DNA of 64,000 nucleotides from Patellaria atrata CBS 101060 (taxonomy: Eukaryota; Ascomycota; Dothideomycetes; Patellariales; Patellariaceae): the NCBI GenBank assembly GCA_010093705.1, contig MU006091.1:227922-291921 (forward strand). Direction: 5' to 3'. The first letter of the stretch is position 1. Each line of letters starts with the position of its first letter. The notes under the pieces were generated by a model. It saw only the letters and a program-made list of their open reading frames with translations. It was not told the DNA's origin and ran no database searches. The position numbers were made by a program, and so were the translations under genes. This document shows, in pieces, positions 1-11,600 of this stretch.

Positions 1-1
1 C

Positions 2-331
2 AACTGGAAGGTCCTAAACAGGAACAACCAGCTCGTATGGTCAACTCCGATGGTCGCGGATACATGGCAAAACTTCGCTATCACTCTTGACTTCAGCAAG
101 AATACCTTCCAAGTGTATTATTCCGCCGGCAACGATCCTCTGAAGTCCGTGACCAGTTCTTTATCCAACAACCTTGCTGGTAACGGACAGTACCAGATTG
201 GTGTGCTCAAGAAACCAACCGGTACCTCTGATGTCGTCAACAGTGGATACCAACAAAGGAATCTTAACGAAGGCGTCATCTATGGTGGGTTATTCGTGGA
301 AGATAGTGCGGGTGGCTGCGTGAGTCTGTAA
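2..331 (+). CDS. Glycoside hydrolase family 131 protein, C-terminal part (5' end outside window)
   Basis: This frame is open from base 2 to the stop at 329-331, so about 109 C-terminal residues are seen and the start lies upstream of the window. The sequence fits the end of the GH131 catalytic domain: a beta-strand run around NFAITLDF, then QIGVLKK, the DVV.SGYQ segment and a closing VIYGGLFVEDS. Known GH131 enzymes are secreted fungal beta-glucanases acting on beta-1,3/1,4/1,6-glucans; here that activity is inferred from family only, because the N-terminal catalytic residues are not visible. No carbohydrate-binding module follows the domain; the protein ends a few residues after GGC. The family call rests on remembered conservation of this tail. 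Confidence 0.75.
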   Translation, partial: NWKVLNRNNQLVWSTPMVADTWQNFAITLDFSKNTFQVYYSAGNDPLKSVTSSLSNNLAGNGQYQIGVLKKPTGTSDVVNSGYQQRNLNEGVIYGGLFVEDSAGGCVSL

Positions 332-1142
332 ATACCAGCAATCCGAATGTCGCTGTAGATCCACGCATCTTTCTTTATGCTGTACAGTGCTCTCGAGTGC
401 TTGTTTATAGATTCTAGCACTCAATCAATATAACATTTCACTACCCAGAGTTCGGGAGAGTGCTTTTTCTTTTTCAACATGTCATTAGTAAATGTTCGGA
501 GCGACTCGGGCTGAAAGCATTACCTTATGGACCTCGATGTTTTGAGATGATCAGGACACGGCTAAATGTATAAATCAAACGGGACATTAACCAACCTGAT
601 TGATAATTTCACTAGTGGTTTGTGACTTTCACACCTTAGGCAAATAAGGGGCTAAGACTGGAAGATGATGGGGACACAGGATCATTTGAAATCGAGAGAC
701 ATGAGATATAAAACATATTCAAGCACTCAGGATCTTCTGAGCCTAGAGATTGCAAGCTAGACAGATAAGTCGAGTACCACTACGCACTGGGCTGACAACA
801 TTTCACTGCAGACTCGAGTTTATGATGATGTGAATACAGAGCTGAATTCGCATTTGAACCTATCTTACTAACATATATCTTGCAGAATCTTACAGTATAA
901 GAAGAGGTCCAGATCAGGTCACACTTTTGTTGACACATCCGAAATCCGTTATATGCCGCATCTTCTACTCCTATTGGTTGAATCATCCGAGTTCGGTCAA
1001 TCTAAGCGCCAATGAGGGAAAGCGTGGTTAAGACAATTTCCACCCCACCCTTCCTCAGCCGACCCTCTGAAAATTCGTTATCGTATCTGATCAATCTCCA
1101 ATCTCTCACAATCTCATCTCATCTCTCCCCTCGCAGCCCGTC
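332..1142. other. Intergenic region upstream of hapX
   Basis: No coding gene seen. It holds the 3' flank of the GH131 gene and the hapX promoter. Two CCAAT-box cores lie at 973-977 (reverse, ATTGG) and 1009-1013 (forward). An AGATAA GATA-type core is at 763-768. A CTGTACAG palindrome, a relative of the intergenic motif found elsewhere in the window, is at 380-387. A pyrimidine-rich leader (about 1050-1140) precedes the ATG. Confidence 0.5.
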
Positions 1143-2624
1143 ATGTCCGCGACAACGATAAGCAATGCTCCAGTCAACATCAACAATAATGCTTCAACGA
1201 CCTCAAAGCCAGCATCTTCAGTCTCCACCGTATTCAGTGCAATTGCAGCAGGAGGGTCTCCTTCCGGTCACACTCTTAGCTCCCCTGCACCCGCCCGTGC
1301 TCCTGCTTCGATCACCTCGCCTTCCACGCCGTCGACTCCGATTTCTACGACGACGTCTCAGGATTCAAGTATGAGCAATTCTGCAGTATCAAATGGTCCA
1401 GTATGCTCTAATTACACCGTCCCCGCTCGACCGAAACCAGGCCGCAAGCCAGCTACCGATAGTCCGGTGGACAAGCGACGTGCTCAAAACAGGCAAGCAC
1501 AGCGCCAGTTCCGAGAACGGAAGCAGAAGAAAGAGCACGACCTTGAACAAGAGCTAAAGGAGATGAAAGAAGAGTTTGCTCGAGAGGTCGATGTGTATAA
1601 ACGCCAGATCGAGGATCTCCAACGTCGAAACGAGTCCTTGGTTCAAGATTTATCGAAGGCTCAGCAGCTTCTGGCCGAAAGACAAGCTTCTGATGACTGT
1701 GGAGAACCGCTCCCGAAACGTGCAAGACGATACTCGAATGGATCGCTTATGCCGTTAAGCACTGCCTTTCCCGATATTGATATCAATCAGCATGCCGCTC
1801 AGAACGGCCCCTTAACGCCTCCCACTACCCAAGATTCTAAAGAGCTTGGTGGATGCGGTAACTGTAGGGACAATGGAGAATGTCCTTGTGTCGATGAAGT
1901 CGTTAATATCTCCGGCCCCATAACAACGCGCCCCGAGCCCACTCCACCTCAACACACTCCTACGAACCCCATGCCTTTCACTAACACTGACCACTCTGAG
2001 TATGAAATCGACTTCACCACTCCAGCATACACCAAAATCGCCCATCCACACGCCGTCCTCTTAGCTTCCGTGTCCAATCAACAATCCCAAGGCTGTGAAT
2101 TCTGCACTCGGGACGGAAAGTGCATCTGTCTCGACCGCCATTCCCCATCCACCTCCCCCGGCCGAAACGACAAGCTCCCACCCCTCCTCTCGCAATCATC
2201 TAGCTTCTCGTCCCGCAGGCCGACCATGGAGCCCATCCCTTCGATGGAACCCGGCTCCTGCGTCAAATGCCAGCAAAACCCGGCACAACGCGCCTGGTGC
2301 AAATCACTCGCCGCCAACAGCCTCTCCCGCACCCCAACAAACCCCATCGCCTCCTCTCCGGCAACATACAGCTGCGCCGAAGTCGCCGATATCGCCGAGC
2401 GCCAGGCTAAGAAGTTGAAGAAGCCGAGCAAGGAGATTAGAGATAAGTTTTTGGGCGAGGCGGGAAGAAAGCATACCATGATTGGAAATCGGCGGGCGAC
2501 GGCGGTAGAGGTGGATGCAGCGGGCGTGTTGACGACTTTGAGCCTGTTTAAGGGGTTTGATCCGATGGATGTGCCTACCCCTGAGGGCATCGATGATAGG
2601 GCTGAAGAAGGTAGGAGTGCTTAG
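1143..2624 (+). CDS. hapX: HapX iron-responsive bZIP transcription factor
   Basis: A single-exon gene of 493 residues. After a Ser/Thr/Pro/Ala-rich N-terminus, the sequence VPARPKPGRKPATD (about residues 92-105) matches the Hap4-type motif that binds the CCAAT-binding complex. It runs directly into a bZIP basic region (RRAQNRQAQRQFRERK, about 112-127) and a leucine-zipper-like coiled coil (to about 180). Cysteine-rich motifs follow: CGNCRDNGECPC (about 237), CEFCTRDGKCIC (about 317), both C-x2-C-x5-C-x-C, and CVKCQQNPAQRAWC (about 372). In Aspergillus and Fusarium, HapX represses iron-consuming pathways and induces iron uptake during starvation, and the cysteine-rich regions sense iron-sulfur status. 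Four such regions are usual; only three are obvious here. The order CBC-binding motif, bZIP, Cys-rich motifs is diagnostic and separates it from Yap1 factors. Confidence 0.93.
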   Translation: MSATTISNAPVNINNNASTTSKPASSVSTVFSAIAAGGSPSGHTLSSPAPARAPASITSPSTPSTPISTTTSQDSSMSNSAVSNGPVCSNYTVPARPKPGRKPATDSPVDKRRAQNRQAQRQFRERKQKKEHDLEQELKEMKEEFAREVDVYKRQIEDLQRRNESLVQDLSKAQQLLAERQASDDCGEPLPKRARRYSNGSLMPLSTAFPDIDINQHAAQNGPLTPPTTQDSKELGGCGNCRDNGECPCVDEVVNISGPITTRPEPTPPQHTPTNPMPFTNTDHSEYEIDFTTPAYTKIAHPHAVLLASVSNQQSQGCEFCTRDGKCICLDRHSPSTSPGRNDKLPPLLSQSSSFSSRRPTMEPIPSMEPGSCVKCQQNPAQRAWCKSLAANSLSRTPTNPIASSPATYSCAEVADIAERQAKKLKKPSKEIRDKFLGEAGRKHTMIGNRRATAVEVDAAGVLTTLSLFKGFDPMDVPTPEGIDDRAEEGRSA

Positions 2625-3525
2625 ATGATCTCTTTTCTCCAAACTTAGTGACGTTGGGACGTTGTTGAGGTTGCGATAACCATGATGTAAGCAATGCGGC
2701 AAAGTGGACGAGAGTACAGGTCTTGTGCCCATTAGACCCTACATGTCTAAGAAGTAGCGATGCGAAACTTGAGCCGGATACTCGATCATAGACAACTCTT
2801 ACTCTACATATCGAGGCTAATAGAAGTGATCTCACTCGAGGTGGTTGGCTTCATCGATATAGTAATTTGGATAGCTACGAGGAATATGAGAGGCTTGGTT
2901 GTTGAATTTCTTAATTGGGAAGGAGTCCATATGACATGCTAGATGATCGATTACGACGAAGGAACGCCCATATGGCGTAGCTAAAAGGAGTTATACCCAG
3001 GTGTAATAGCTGTACATAATGCTAGGTTAATGGTTTGGGATGTAAATACTGCAATGGAATCTCCAATACTACTCAGAGGATGTTTATCAAGAAGATCAGA
3101 AACATGTAGAGTGTCATGTTGCTGTGGAACATCAGAAATTGAAAATCATGCGTTACAACGAGAAAGATGATCAGTACATGTGATTGCTTAGTCCGTTGGG
3201 CCTTGACGGGAACGATTGTTTAGATTAACATTATTGTACATAATTCCCCTCCCGTCACTGTTGGGAGGGGACGGGTATTAAGATTTGCAATTCAAGCCTT
3301 GAACACGGGGAGGTTTCCTCGTGTTTTTGCACAAGTATAGAGACGTAAAGAAAATTATTCCACTGGATGAGAGAGGATGATATGATGATTGACGGGTATA
3401 TGCCATAAAGTGTCTTCTTTGATTTGCCGACATAATGGAAAGAGTGACTAAGCACTACGGTAACCAAGCGCGGTGATGCAATATCCCGCAACCCCACAAC
3501 AGATAGCATTGCTCGTGAACAAACT
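2625..3525. other. Convergent intergenic region between hapX and the PP1 inhibitor-2 gene
   Basis: The two flanking genes converge here, so it should contain both 3' ends. It is moderately AT-rich. I see no supported gene, repeat or RNA. An imperfect C/G-rich inverted element around 3245-3270 (cccctcccg ... gggagggg) could form a hairpin but lies well beyond either stop codon. Confidence 0.4.
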
Positions 3526-4493
3526 TCACTGCCCATTTGCAATACCAGAAGAACGTCCTGGGACAGCTGGTGTATCGTCATCCTCAATCTCATCAAGTTC
3601 TTCTGGATGACTACTTGAGTGTTAGTCATATCTGATGGGACTTGTCATATCCTAACCCTAAGGGTAGGGATTATGACACTTACCCAAGCAAGTCCTTAAC
3701 ATTCTTCATTTCATAGTGCTTCTTGCGCAGCTCCTCAAACTTGCGATGTTTCTCCCGCTCCTCCTCAGACATATTCACTGGCTCCTCGCCGTGATGAAGG
3801 TCATCTACCATACTTTCATCAACGATGACGCGCTTCTCGCTATCCGGTGTATGACGTTCTCCCTCTGGTTCTATTTCTGGTTCTCCAAGCTCAAAGTCAG
3901 GAATGTCGAGGTCACGTGAAGGCTTCTTATTTGGTTTCGCTTTGTCCAACTCGTCAACCATAATCTCATCCGCGTTGATTGCCTCTATCTCCGCGTCATC
4001 CTCAGTAGGATCATATCCGCCTGCGTAGGGTGTCTTAGGCTCCGTTATCTTCATGGTGCTGTCCCTCTCCTGCTCTGTGAGATATAGGTTCGCTTCGTCC
4101 CACTTCAATCGGGGGCTGGTCTCATCTGGATGGGTGTAGATTGGTGTTCCCGACTGGCGGCGGGAAGGCGGGCCTCGTGGATTCGAAGAGGAGCGACGAT
4201 GACCTGCGTTTTGTATAGTATTCTGAAGCACGATCTCCTTCTCAGACATCTCACGACCAAGCACCGGTCTCTCGGGTGATTCGACGGGCTGAAGGGGAAC
4301 CCCTTCAGTGACGGGAGAGGTCTGGGTAGCCAACGAAGCATTGTAAGAACTCGAGTTCTTCAAGATACCTAGATTCGAATTAGTTTGCGCTTGTGCGGCC
4401 TCGGTTACGGCGGTACTTACCTTTTGGTCGAGGAGGATGCTCTCCTGATGCTAGTTTCACGGGTTCGTGAAGAGCGGGAGCTTGTTGGGTCAT
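3526..4493 (-). CDS. Protein phosphatase inhibitor 2 (IPP-2 / Glc8 family)
   Basis: Three exons on the minus strand: 4493-4421, 4368-3684 and 3610-3526, giving 280 residues. Introns are 4420-4369 (GTAAGT, branch CTAAT, TCTAG) and 3683-3611 (GTAAGT..GTAG). The three PP1-contact regions of inhibitor-2 are visible: KGILKN, which forms only across the first splice junction; LKWDEANL; and FEELRKKHYEMKN near the end, where the I-2 helix covers the PP1 active site. EPKTPY matches the regulatory threonine site phosphorylated by GSK3-type kinases (Thr72 in mammals). The middle is acidic and low in complexity, as usual. The protein acts in nucleus and cytosol as a PP1 (Glc7) regulator. Bioinformatic exon joins keep frame exactly and restore the conserved ends, so the model is well supported. 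Confidence 0.92.
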
Positions 4494-6632
4494 TTTGATG
4501 TAGTACTTGTGCTAGAATGCTAATGTTTAGAAACTGATGATTCGCTAGTCACAGCGACGTCATCAGCAGAGCCGTTCCAAAGGTTATAAATGGTCTGACA
4601 CGTGAGACTGAGATAGGTCAGAGTATCGCTTTCCGCCGGGCTGGACGAGTATTCTCGGATGATGTGAGCTTTAAGTGGGAGATGGGACGTTATGGAGAAG
4701 TCAAGGTTGAGATGGGTGTAGTGGGACAAAGTGGAGGGGTCATTGGGTGAAAGGTAGGAGAGGAGGGCAGGGGCAGGTGCCGAGTGGTAGACCGACCTCC
4801 TACTCGCGAGTCAACAATACTCTTTAGCTCTATGAGTACATAACGATAGTGACTACAGCAAGCTGAGATTATATCTTTGCCATCATGGCCCTTACAGAGT
4901 GTACTTGCAATCATATAAGAAAATTCCATCACTTATCAAATCACAGATGAGGCTCGTTCTTTAGTGACGTCACACTCTCTCTTCGTTCGCCAGGTGGCTA
5001 TATTCTACCCGCTCGCTACACTTATTTTAACCTCCTACTAAGGTAAGGTACCTATTCGTACTGTACAGTACAAGTACACCTCAGTCTTAGATAGCCTCGC
5101 ACCGATACCCGACATTAACTTTAACCGACATCACCCCTCTCGTACATAATTGTAAGACAGCCACTTGATCTTTTTAGAAATAAGAAAATCGTGCATTCAG
5201 CAAACCATTACATCCCTTTACGTTCGTTGACCGTTGGACGCTATCTCTGCAATGAGTCCAAAAACTCCAAAGACCTCTTATTCGGAATGTGTTGCCAGGT
5301 CATACGGTCCTAAGTGGGAAGCAGAATGTATGGATCTTGGTCTTCCTCCTAGTAGATAATGCCACTAAATCTCAAATTAAACGGCTTTAAATATACTCCT
5401 CTGATATCAACCTTTATACGTTAAATCTTTAATCCTTTGCTCTGAGATTATCATCCTTTCCTCATCATGATCGTGACTCATATATGTTGTCCATGTACCG
5501 TGCATTATAGTAAAGGGAAGGGAATGCGTATCAATGGATGAATGTAGTGAAGAGCAATGCCACTGGATGTATGAAAATCGTTTACTAAACGATGTACTAC
5601 ATGTGACTGGGAGACCGTTCAATTGAGAATTGCACAACAGTGTTGGGAAAGGTATTCGTTTTTCTGTGATGGATTCTAAAGGAGTGTACAGTACTATATA
5701 CTAATGTCAAGGCTGTCAGCGTACATCCATCAAAGCTGATATTGTCCCCCAAATTTTACAGAAGTACGATCAGGATTTGCCATTAAACGTCATGCTCAAC
5801 CAGCTTACAGTCAAGTATGAAAATTGATCCCATACATGTGTCCAGCGGCTGAGCGTATATTCTGATTACCAGAGCTGTGAATAAACTTCATCATGTGCGA
5901 ATCTGGGTGAATATTCATGGACGAAAGTACTCACACATATCATTGTTGAAAGAAGATTAATAGAGGATGAACATGTCCAAGCGTGGATGGTACTCAAAAT
6001 TGAACAAAATGTTGTATGTCCCATCTCTTAGGTCGTCATCTTGTCATGGGAAGCCGCCCGAAGGGACCCTCGTGACAACGGTTTTAAAGTGGGTTGTTCA
6101 TTCGTTCTCGACACATGCATTCTGTAGGCAAAACTAGTAGAGGAAGCTAGTCAGCCTGATGAATTGATGCAGGTGGTCTTGTTTGTAGAGGGAAAAAGGG
6201 AAAAAAAATTGGGACGGGTCAAATAAATAACTGTTTAGGACACCCCCGTCCGCAAGCGAGCGCTAAAGAAGAATCGGGTATTGCCCGCAAAGAATAGGTA
6301 CAGACTTTAGACTTCAAGACAAACCTAACCTAACATCACTTCTCTTCAATCTACAGTTTAAATCGCAATACCAACTCATTCTTAACTTAATAATCCATTC
6401 CAGAGGTTACCTCATATACACATTCTTTACGACACGTCCTCCGTTAATCCATAGAACCCCGTCACAAACGCAGACAACATTGACGGCACCGCTGAGATCC
6501 TGCACCCGGCCACTAGGCCCTTCGCTCTTGTCTACTTGCTTGTTCACTCTTTTTTTCATTACTAGCAGCGGAAAGGGCGAGAAACTTATAGATCCACGGT
6601 CACTAACGGCAGGATAAGGTACCTTACTCTCA
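4494..6632. other. Long divergent promoter region (PP1 inhibitor-2 / eIF4E-like)
   Basis: About 2.1 kb without a convincing gene. It holds a perfect CRE palindrome TGACGTCA at 4965-4972 and an ACGTCA core at 4557-4562, both upstream of the inhibitor-2 gene. The palindromic motif GTACTGTACAGTAC is at 5058-5071 and TGTACAGTAC at 5685-5694. A short ATG frame of 35 codons (5252 onward) has no recognisable homology and is not called. Nothing else stands out. Confidence 0.45.
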
Positions 6633-7847
6633 ATGGATAGAGACCGTGACAATTTATGGACTCGCCGCTCAAAGTAGGTACTCTCGTTGAAACGACCAAG
6701 ATAGGTCGATGTCGTAGCTTTCTTCACTAACAGCTTCCCACAGCTCAAGCAAGCTCTCTCTTTCCACCTCTGGTAATGATCATAATGACCACAAGAACGA
6801 CCACCCTACCCGTAATTATTCTGGCGCGAAACGGTTCGGAGGTGGTGACTCCTCCCATGGTGGAAGGAATCCTTTCAATGCAATATCTCCATTGACAACA
6901 GGTACAATATCCTCACCAACTGCTGGAGCTTCCACCGCGTTCGGATTAGGCTCTGGTGCTTTCGCATCGTTTGGATCTGCGTCTAAGACTCCAAAGACTC
7001 CTGGTCCGGCGATCGACTTTAGCAAAGCTGCTGGCACCGGTACCACTTCGCCATCTACTCCCGGAGAAAAGAAGGATAAATTGGTTGCAAAACCCTTGCC
7101 TACCACTGCCCGTGGAACTGTTTCGAAGACAATTGCTGGCGAGTCAACGACAACTGGCCGTTCTTCAGCAGACTTTGGAGCTCTCTTGACGCTCAAATAC
7201 ACTTGGGTGATCTGGTACCGACCCCCTACATCTAAGAACTCCGATTACGAGAAATCAACGAAGCCAATGTGTAAGATGGCAACCGCACAAGAATTCTGGA
7301 CTGTGTACTCGCATTTAAAGAGGCCATCTTCACTGCCAACAGTGTCAGATTACCATTTCTTCAAGGAGGGTATCCGTCCAGTTTGGGAAGATGAGGAAAA
7401 TAAAAAGGGTGGAAAATGGATCATGAGGCTCAAAAAGGGAGTATCAGACAGGTACTGGGAGGATCTTTTGATGGCTATGATCGGCGACCAATTTGCGGAA
7501 GCTGGGGAGGAAGTATGCGGTGCGGTTCTCAGTGTTCGGAGCGGAGAGGACGTTTTCAGTATCTGGACCAAAAATGATGGGGGAAGGAACATTAAGATAC
7601 GGTGCGTCCCTCACCGAAGCATACCATTTGGGAAATGCTAATATGTTGTAGGGAGACTATCAAGCGCGTTTTATCCTTGCCTCCAGATACTAATATCATC
7701 TGGAAGAGTCATGATGACAGTATCGCACAGAGGACAGCAATCGATCAAGCCCGCGAGAAATCCAACCACCACCAGTCAGACAAACGTAGAACAACCCTGA
7801 CTAGTGATGACTTACCGTCGATCAAGGAGAAGACTAATTCGTCTTAA
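6633..7847 (+). CDS. Translation initiation factor eIF4E, class II (4EHP/eIF4E2-like)
   Basis: Three exons: 6633-6673, 6744-7601 and 7652-7847, giving 364 residues. The first splice joins codons AA|C to give the conserved N-terminal run LWTRRSNSSKLSLSTSG; the third exon supplies ETIKRVLSLPP. A Gly/Ser/Thr-rich extension precedes the cap-binding fold (about residues 155-300). Cap contacts: the second stacking aromatic is Trp228 in RPVWEDE, but the first aromatic, Trp56 in canonical eIF4E, is Tyr182 in NSDYEKS. Tyr at this place marks class II eIF4E (4EHP, plant nCBP), which bind m7G caps more weakly and often repress or modulate translation. GGKWIMRLKKG and the ISWEDL-like YWEDLLMAMIGDQF are conserved. 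Function in general versus specialised translation cannot be told from sequence. Confidence 0.9.
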
Positions 7848-8688
7848 GTCCTTCTCTGGTGATTTCTCAGCTACCATTCTTCGTTTGCATCTATTTCTTT
7901 GGTATTATGCATCATAAGGTCTTGAATGAATTATCGGTTGGGTTAGCGTTTTCTGGATTTATCGACATTGTTATCTTAACGAGCCCTTGTCTTGCAAGAG
8001 TGACATGAGCGCCTGGCTTTCGAACCTGTACAATAGTATTGCGTGCCGGGTGAGCACCTGCATAGGACCTTTTTTTTTCTTACTAGGGTTATTTTCGCCC
8101 TTAAGCTTTTGGAGATATAAATGCCAGACTGACACTGGTATAGAGCTCTGTTTAGTTTATTCAATTATGAGGAGCTTTCAAGTATGTTCATCTCGGAAGT
8201 ATTAGAATATCATGTGCCAGTCCATTGAGTTCGAGGAATAGACGGAGCGGTGATCTATTCCCTTATTAGGTAATCCCAAGCTTGTTTCTGCGCTTATCAC
8301 CATTGAGACCTCCAATTTTTTACATATACAGACCAGCCAGTGAAGCCGTAAAAGAACTCGCTCGATAGTAGATATACCTGTATGCATACATAAAGATGTC
8401 CAGTAAACGGAGTGATTGAACATCGTTTGACAAAGGCGAACAAGACGTCCTGATGCTTTGCGGACTTGGCAACGTTGGAGACAAACGTCACGGTTCCCCG
8501 AAGATTGGCACACAAGGGAAAACGCGTTCTCCAAATTTCTACACAGTCCTCTCTCTCCACTTCCTAATATGCGGGTAACTGTACCCAGGCCTCTTTCATT
8601 GTCTCCCCTCCGCTTTGACACCTCCCATCTCAGTCACTACGCACTCTGTGTCTTCGATGAGCTTATTTCACTGGCTTAAAAGTCGTTC
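7848..8688. other. Intergenic region upstream of the Ulp2-like gene
   Basis: No gene supported. Short open frames on both strands lack conserved motifs. A T-run (about 8070-8078) and pyrimidine-rich stretches near 8540-8680 look like the leader and promoter of the SUMO protease gene that starts at 8689. Confidence 0.35.
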
Positions 8689-11600
8689 ATGTCCTTCATC
8701 CGCAAACCTTTAGCTGCTCTCCAAGAATACTGTTGGCCATCTACCACCTCACGAGAGGAGGACATAAGCACCGAGGTTTGATACTCCTTCCCATGCCTAC
8801 AGCAGCTTTCTCTCGCATGATTCGCCATGCTGTTCTTCCTCTGTTCTAACGCAACTTTCTTAGACTAGACATGACCAGCGGGGCGCACAAACACCTAGAA
8901 AGGCCACAGGACCACTCATGAATACCGTTTCCACAAGTCCATTGCGGAAATTGGCATCTTCACAAATGGTTGAGAAAGTGGAGTCACATTTGAGCACTAA
9001 TCCGCGCCCCACCCCAGACCTCGAATCATGGTCTCAAGCGTCTTACGGGTTAGAATTGTTTGCCCCGTCTTCAATACCGCACGCTCACCACTAAGTCAGT
9101 AATCCACACGACGCCGTAGCGATCCCGGTTCCGGGTCAGAGACCAATGGCAAAGGTAAGAAGTCACCCATATATGAGGGACAAGCTAACATACCTCAAGC
9201 CGAATCTAGGATCTTCTATCCGTCCTCGGAACACGTTGAATAATGTAACCAAATTTGCCAACCAAAATATTCTTGGTAGGGAAGGAAAGAATGATCGCAC
9301 GCTACAAACTAGCAATACTAGAGACAACGTACCATCGTCGACGAGACAACATGCTCAGGTAGTTTCGAAAGGGAATCGTGAAGATAATCATCGCGATAAG
9401 AGACGTAAAATCACTCAACATCCTAACACGCGAGCGGCAGAGAACGAAATTATAGCTATCGACTCGGATGACGACCTAAACCAATCTAAACTTTCGAGTG
9501 CATCAAGTCCTGTTACAACTGCGTCGCAATCCTCTAGCCGTCCAACCAAATCTAAATGCGGGCAATATCAAGACATGTCTATCTACAATGCTCTTGGCAG
9601 GGCACCTGAATTCCGTAAAGTCGAAAAGATGCTTAACTCCAGACCGGAGTACGGCAAGAGACAGAGACGGAAATCGGAGGGCAGCCGCAGCCGCGCCAGT
9701 AATTATTCTTCAACATCATCGCAAACTTCTACACAGGGAAGACCCAAGGTTCATAATGACAGCCTTCAGGTGGAGAATAGAAGCTTCAATGGAACAGAAC
9801 TCGTTCCGGTTGACAGGAACATGATTTTCGACAGCAACCATGCCGAGTACGACCTTTTGGGCCCACTTGAGAGGATGCTAAATTCTTACGGGACGAGTCC
9901 CAGTAAATCTCCGTACTTTAATAAAGACCAGACAGAACGTCAGCTGGATCGAAAACAGATACTGGCCGTAAATCAGAGCGAGAATTCAAAAATCGCTCAG
10001 AAATATGTCGATTTAGAAAGTCAACAGTTAGTCGAAGCGCCTCTGCGCAAAAGGTTCATTCGTGCCGACCAACCATCTGAGAGGACAACCCTCCAAAAAG
10101 CTTTCGATATGATTGATACAAGTGAAGATGAGTTGACCATGGATATTCCAAAACCCCTTCCTTCTCGTTACAACGAATCGCAAAGTTTCACCGCGAAACG
10201 GTCGATATCCCCATCAAAAAATACTCGGACACGGCAAAATTCTATTGATCGTTCATCTCATGCGGATATTCGTCCAACAACTTTTGTAAATTCACGAGCA
10301 GTGTCCAGCCGATTGTTGGATGCTGCACGGTCTCGCAAAAGGTTCGAAACGAAATTTAAACAACCTTCGTGGGATATCGTATCATTTTACTTGCCCACAA
10401 AATGTTTAAAGCAGTGTGACCTCACCCTAGTTGAAGATCTTGACGTTGGCTCTTTTTACATAGCTCAGAAGGACTCCCTGCGCTCTCGAATGTTTGACGA
10501 CGGTGGTGAGTTCAATCCTGAAAAGTTGAATATTGCCGAGCATTGCGTCACCTTGTCCTCAAAAATACGAATGACTGGCTCCATGAGCAATATGGTAAAG
10601 ACTGAGGTCTGTTTTGAATTTTCTTCTCCAACTACCGCAAACAACTTTCTATCACGTTTAAGTGAACGTACCGGGGACCTACTCCGTTTTATCTCGAAAT
10701 TACCGTGAGTGATTATCCCCGTTCTAGTCTACATACTCTGACGTCTTGATAGAGATTATCTTGACAAAGTATTTGCAAGGCGTTTCGATGAAAGCGATGA
10801 TTGCGAGAGTGATCTATTAAGAAACCGTACCACCCGCCTGTCAGAACCCAACTCTGTACTAGGGGGATCCAAATTTTGGTTAAGTACTCGTTCCATATTA
10901 GATGCATTGGGACCCTCTAAGCCTGCGGTTGAAAAGACTTCTCTCCGTCAGAGAATTGGGCAAATGAATCATCACACTCAACAAGACGAGCAGATTAAGT
11001 ATGATCATGAGGAAGCGCCTCTTAGGAAGCACAACACTCGTCTCGGGAATCGGAGCCAAAGACAACGCTATTGTTCTTCACCTGTTCCAGAGATACCAGA
11101 GATAGAACGATACTCTGTCACACATGGCCTGGGTGATCGATGGGAACAGCCTGTGGTATATCCTGCATCAGGGCGGAACCGCTCGACTGTCAATTTCGAT
11201 GACCTACTTCGCCTTGACGATGGTGAGTTCTTAAACGATAACATTGTAGAGTTTTACATTCGCTATCTGGTCGAACAAAACCCTTCCACAGCTCCAAATG
11301 TTTATTTCTTTAGCACATTCTTTTACAATTCACTCAACTCCAACCCTAAAGGAAAAGGAGGTGTGAATTATGCCTCAGTCAAGAAGTGGACTGCAAAAGA
11401 TGATATATTTAGCTATGATTTCGTCATTGTTCCAGTCAACGAAGATGCACATTGGTACATGGCCATGATTTGCAACCTCACCAATCTAGATCGAAAGTTC
11501 AAGTCTGAGGATTCACTGGAAGATTCGTGCAGTACAACTGGCAAAACTAACCACCCCACCTCCATCGTGGAGGAATCAAAGCGAGATTCATCCCCACAAG

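Noticed and set aside
1453-2590. Minus-strand frames across hapX (90 to 170 codons)
   Set aside because: They overlap the recognised bZIP and Cys-rich coding sequence on the opposite strand and show no motif of their own.
5252-5359. 35-codon ATG frame between inhibitor-2 and eIF4E
   Set aside because: Too short, no motif, and no neighbouring exon or promoter that would support it.
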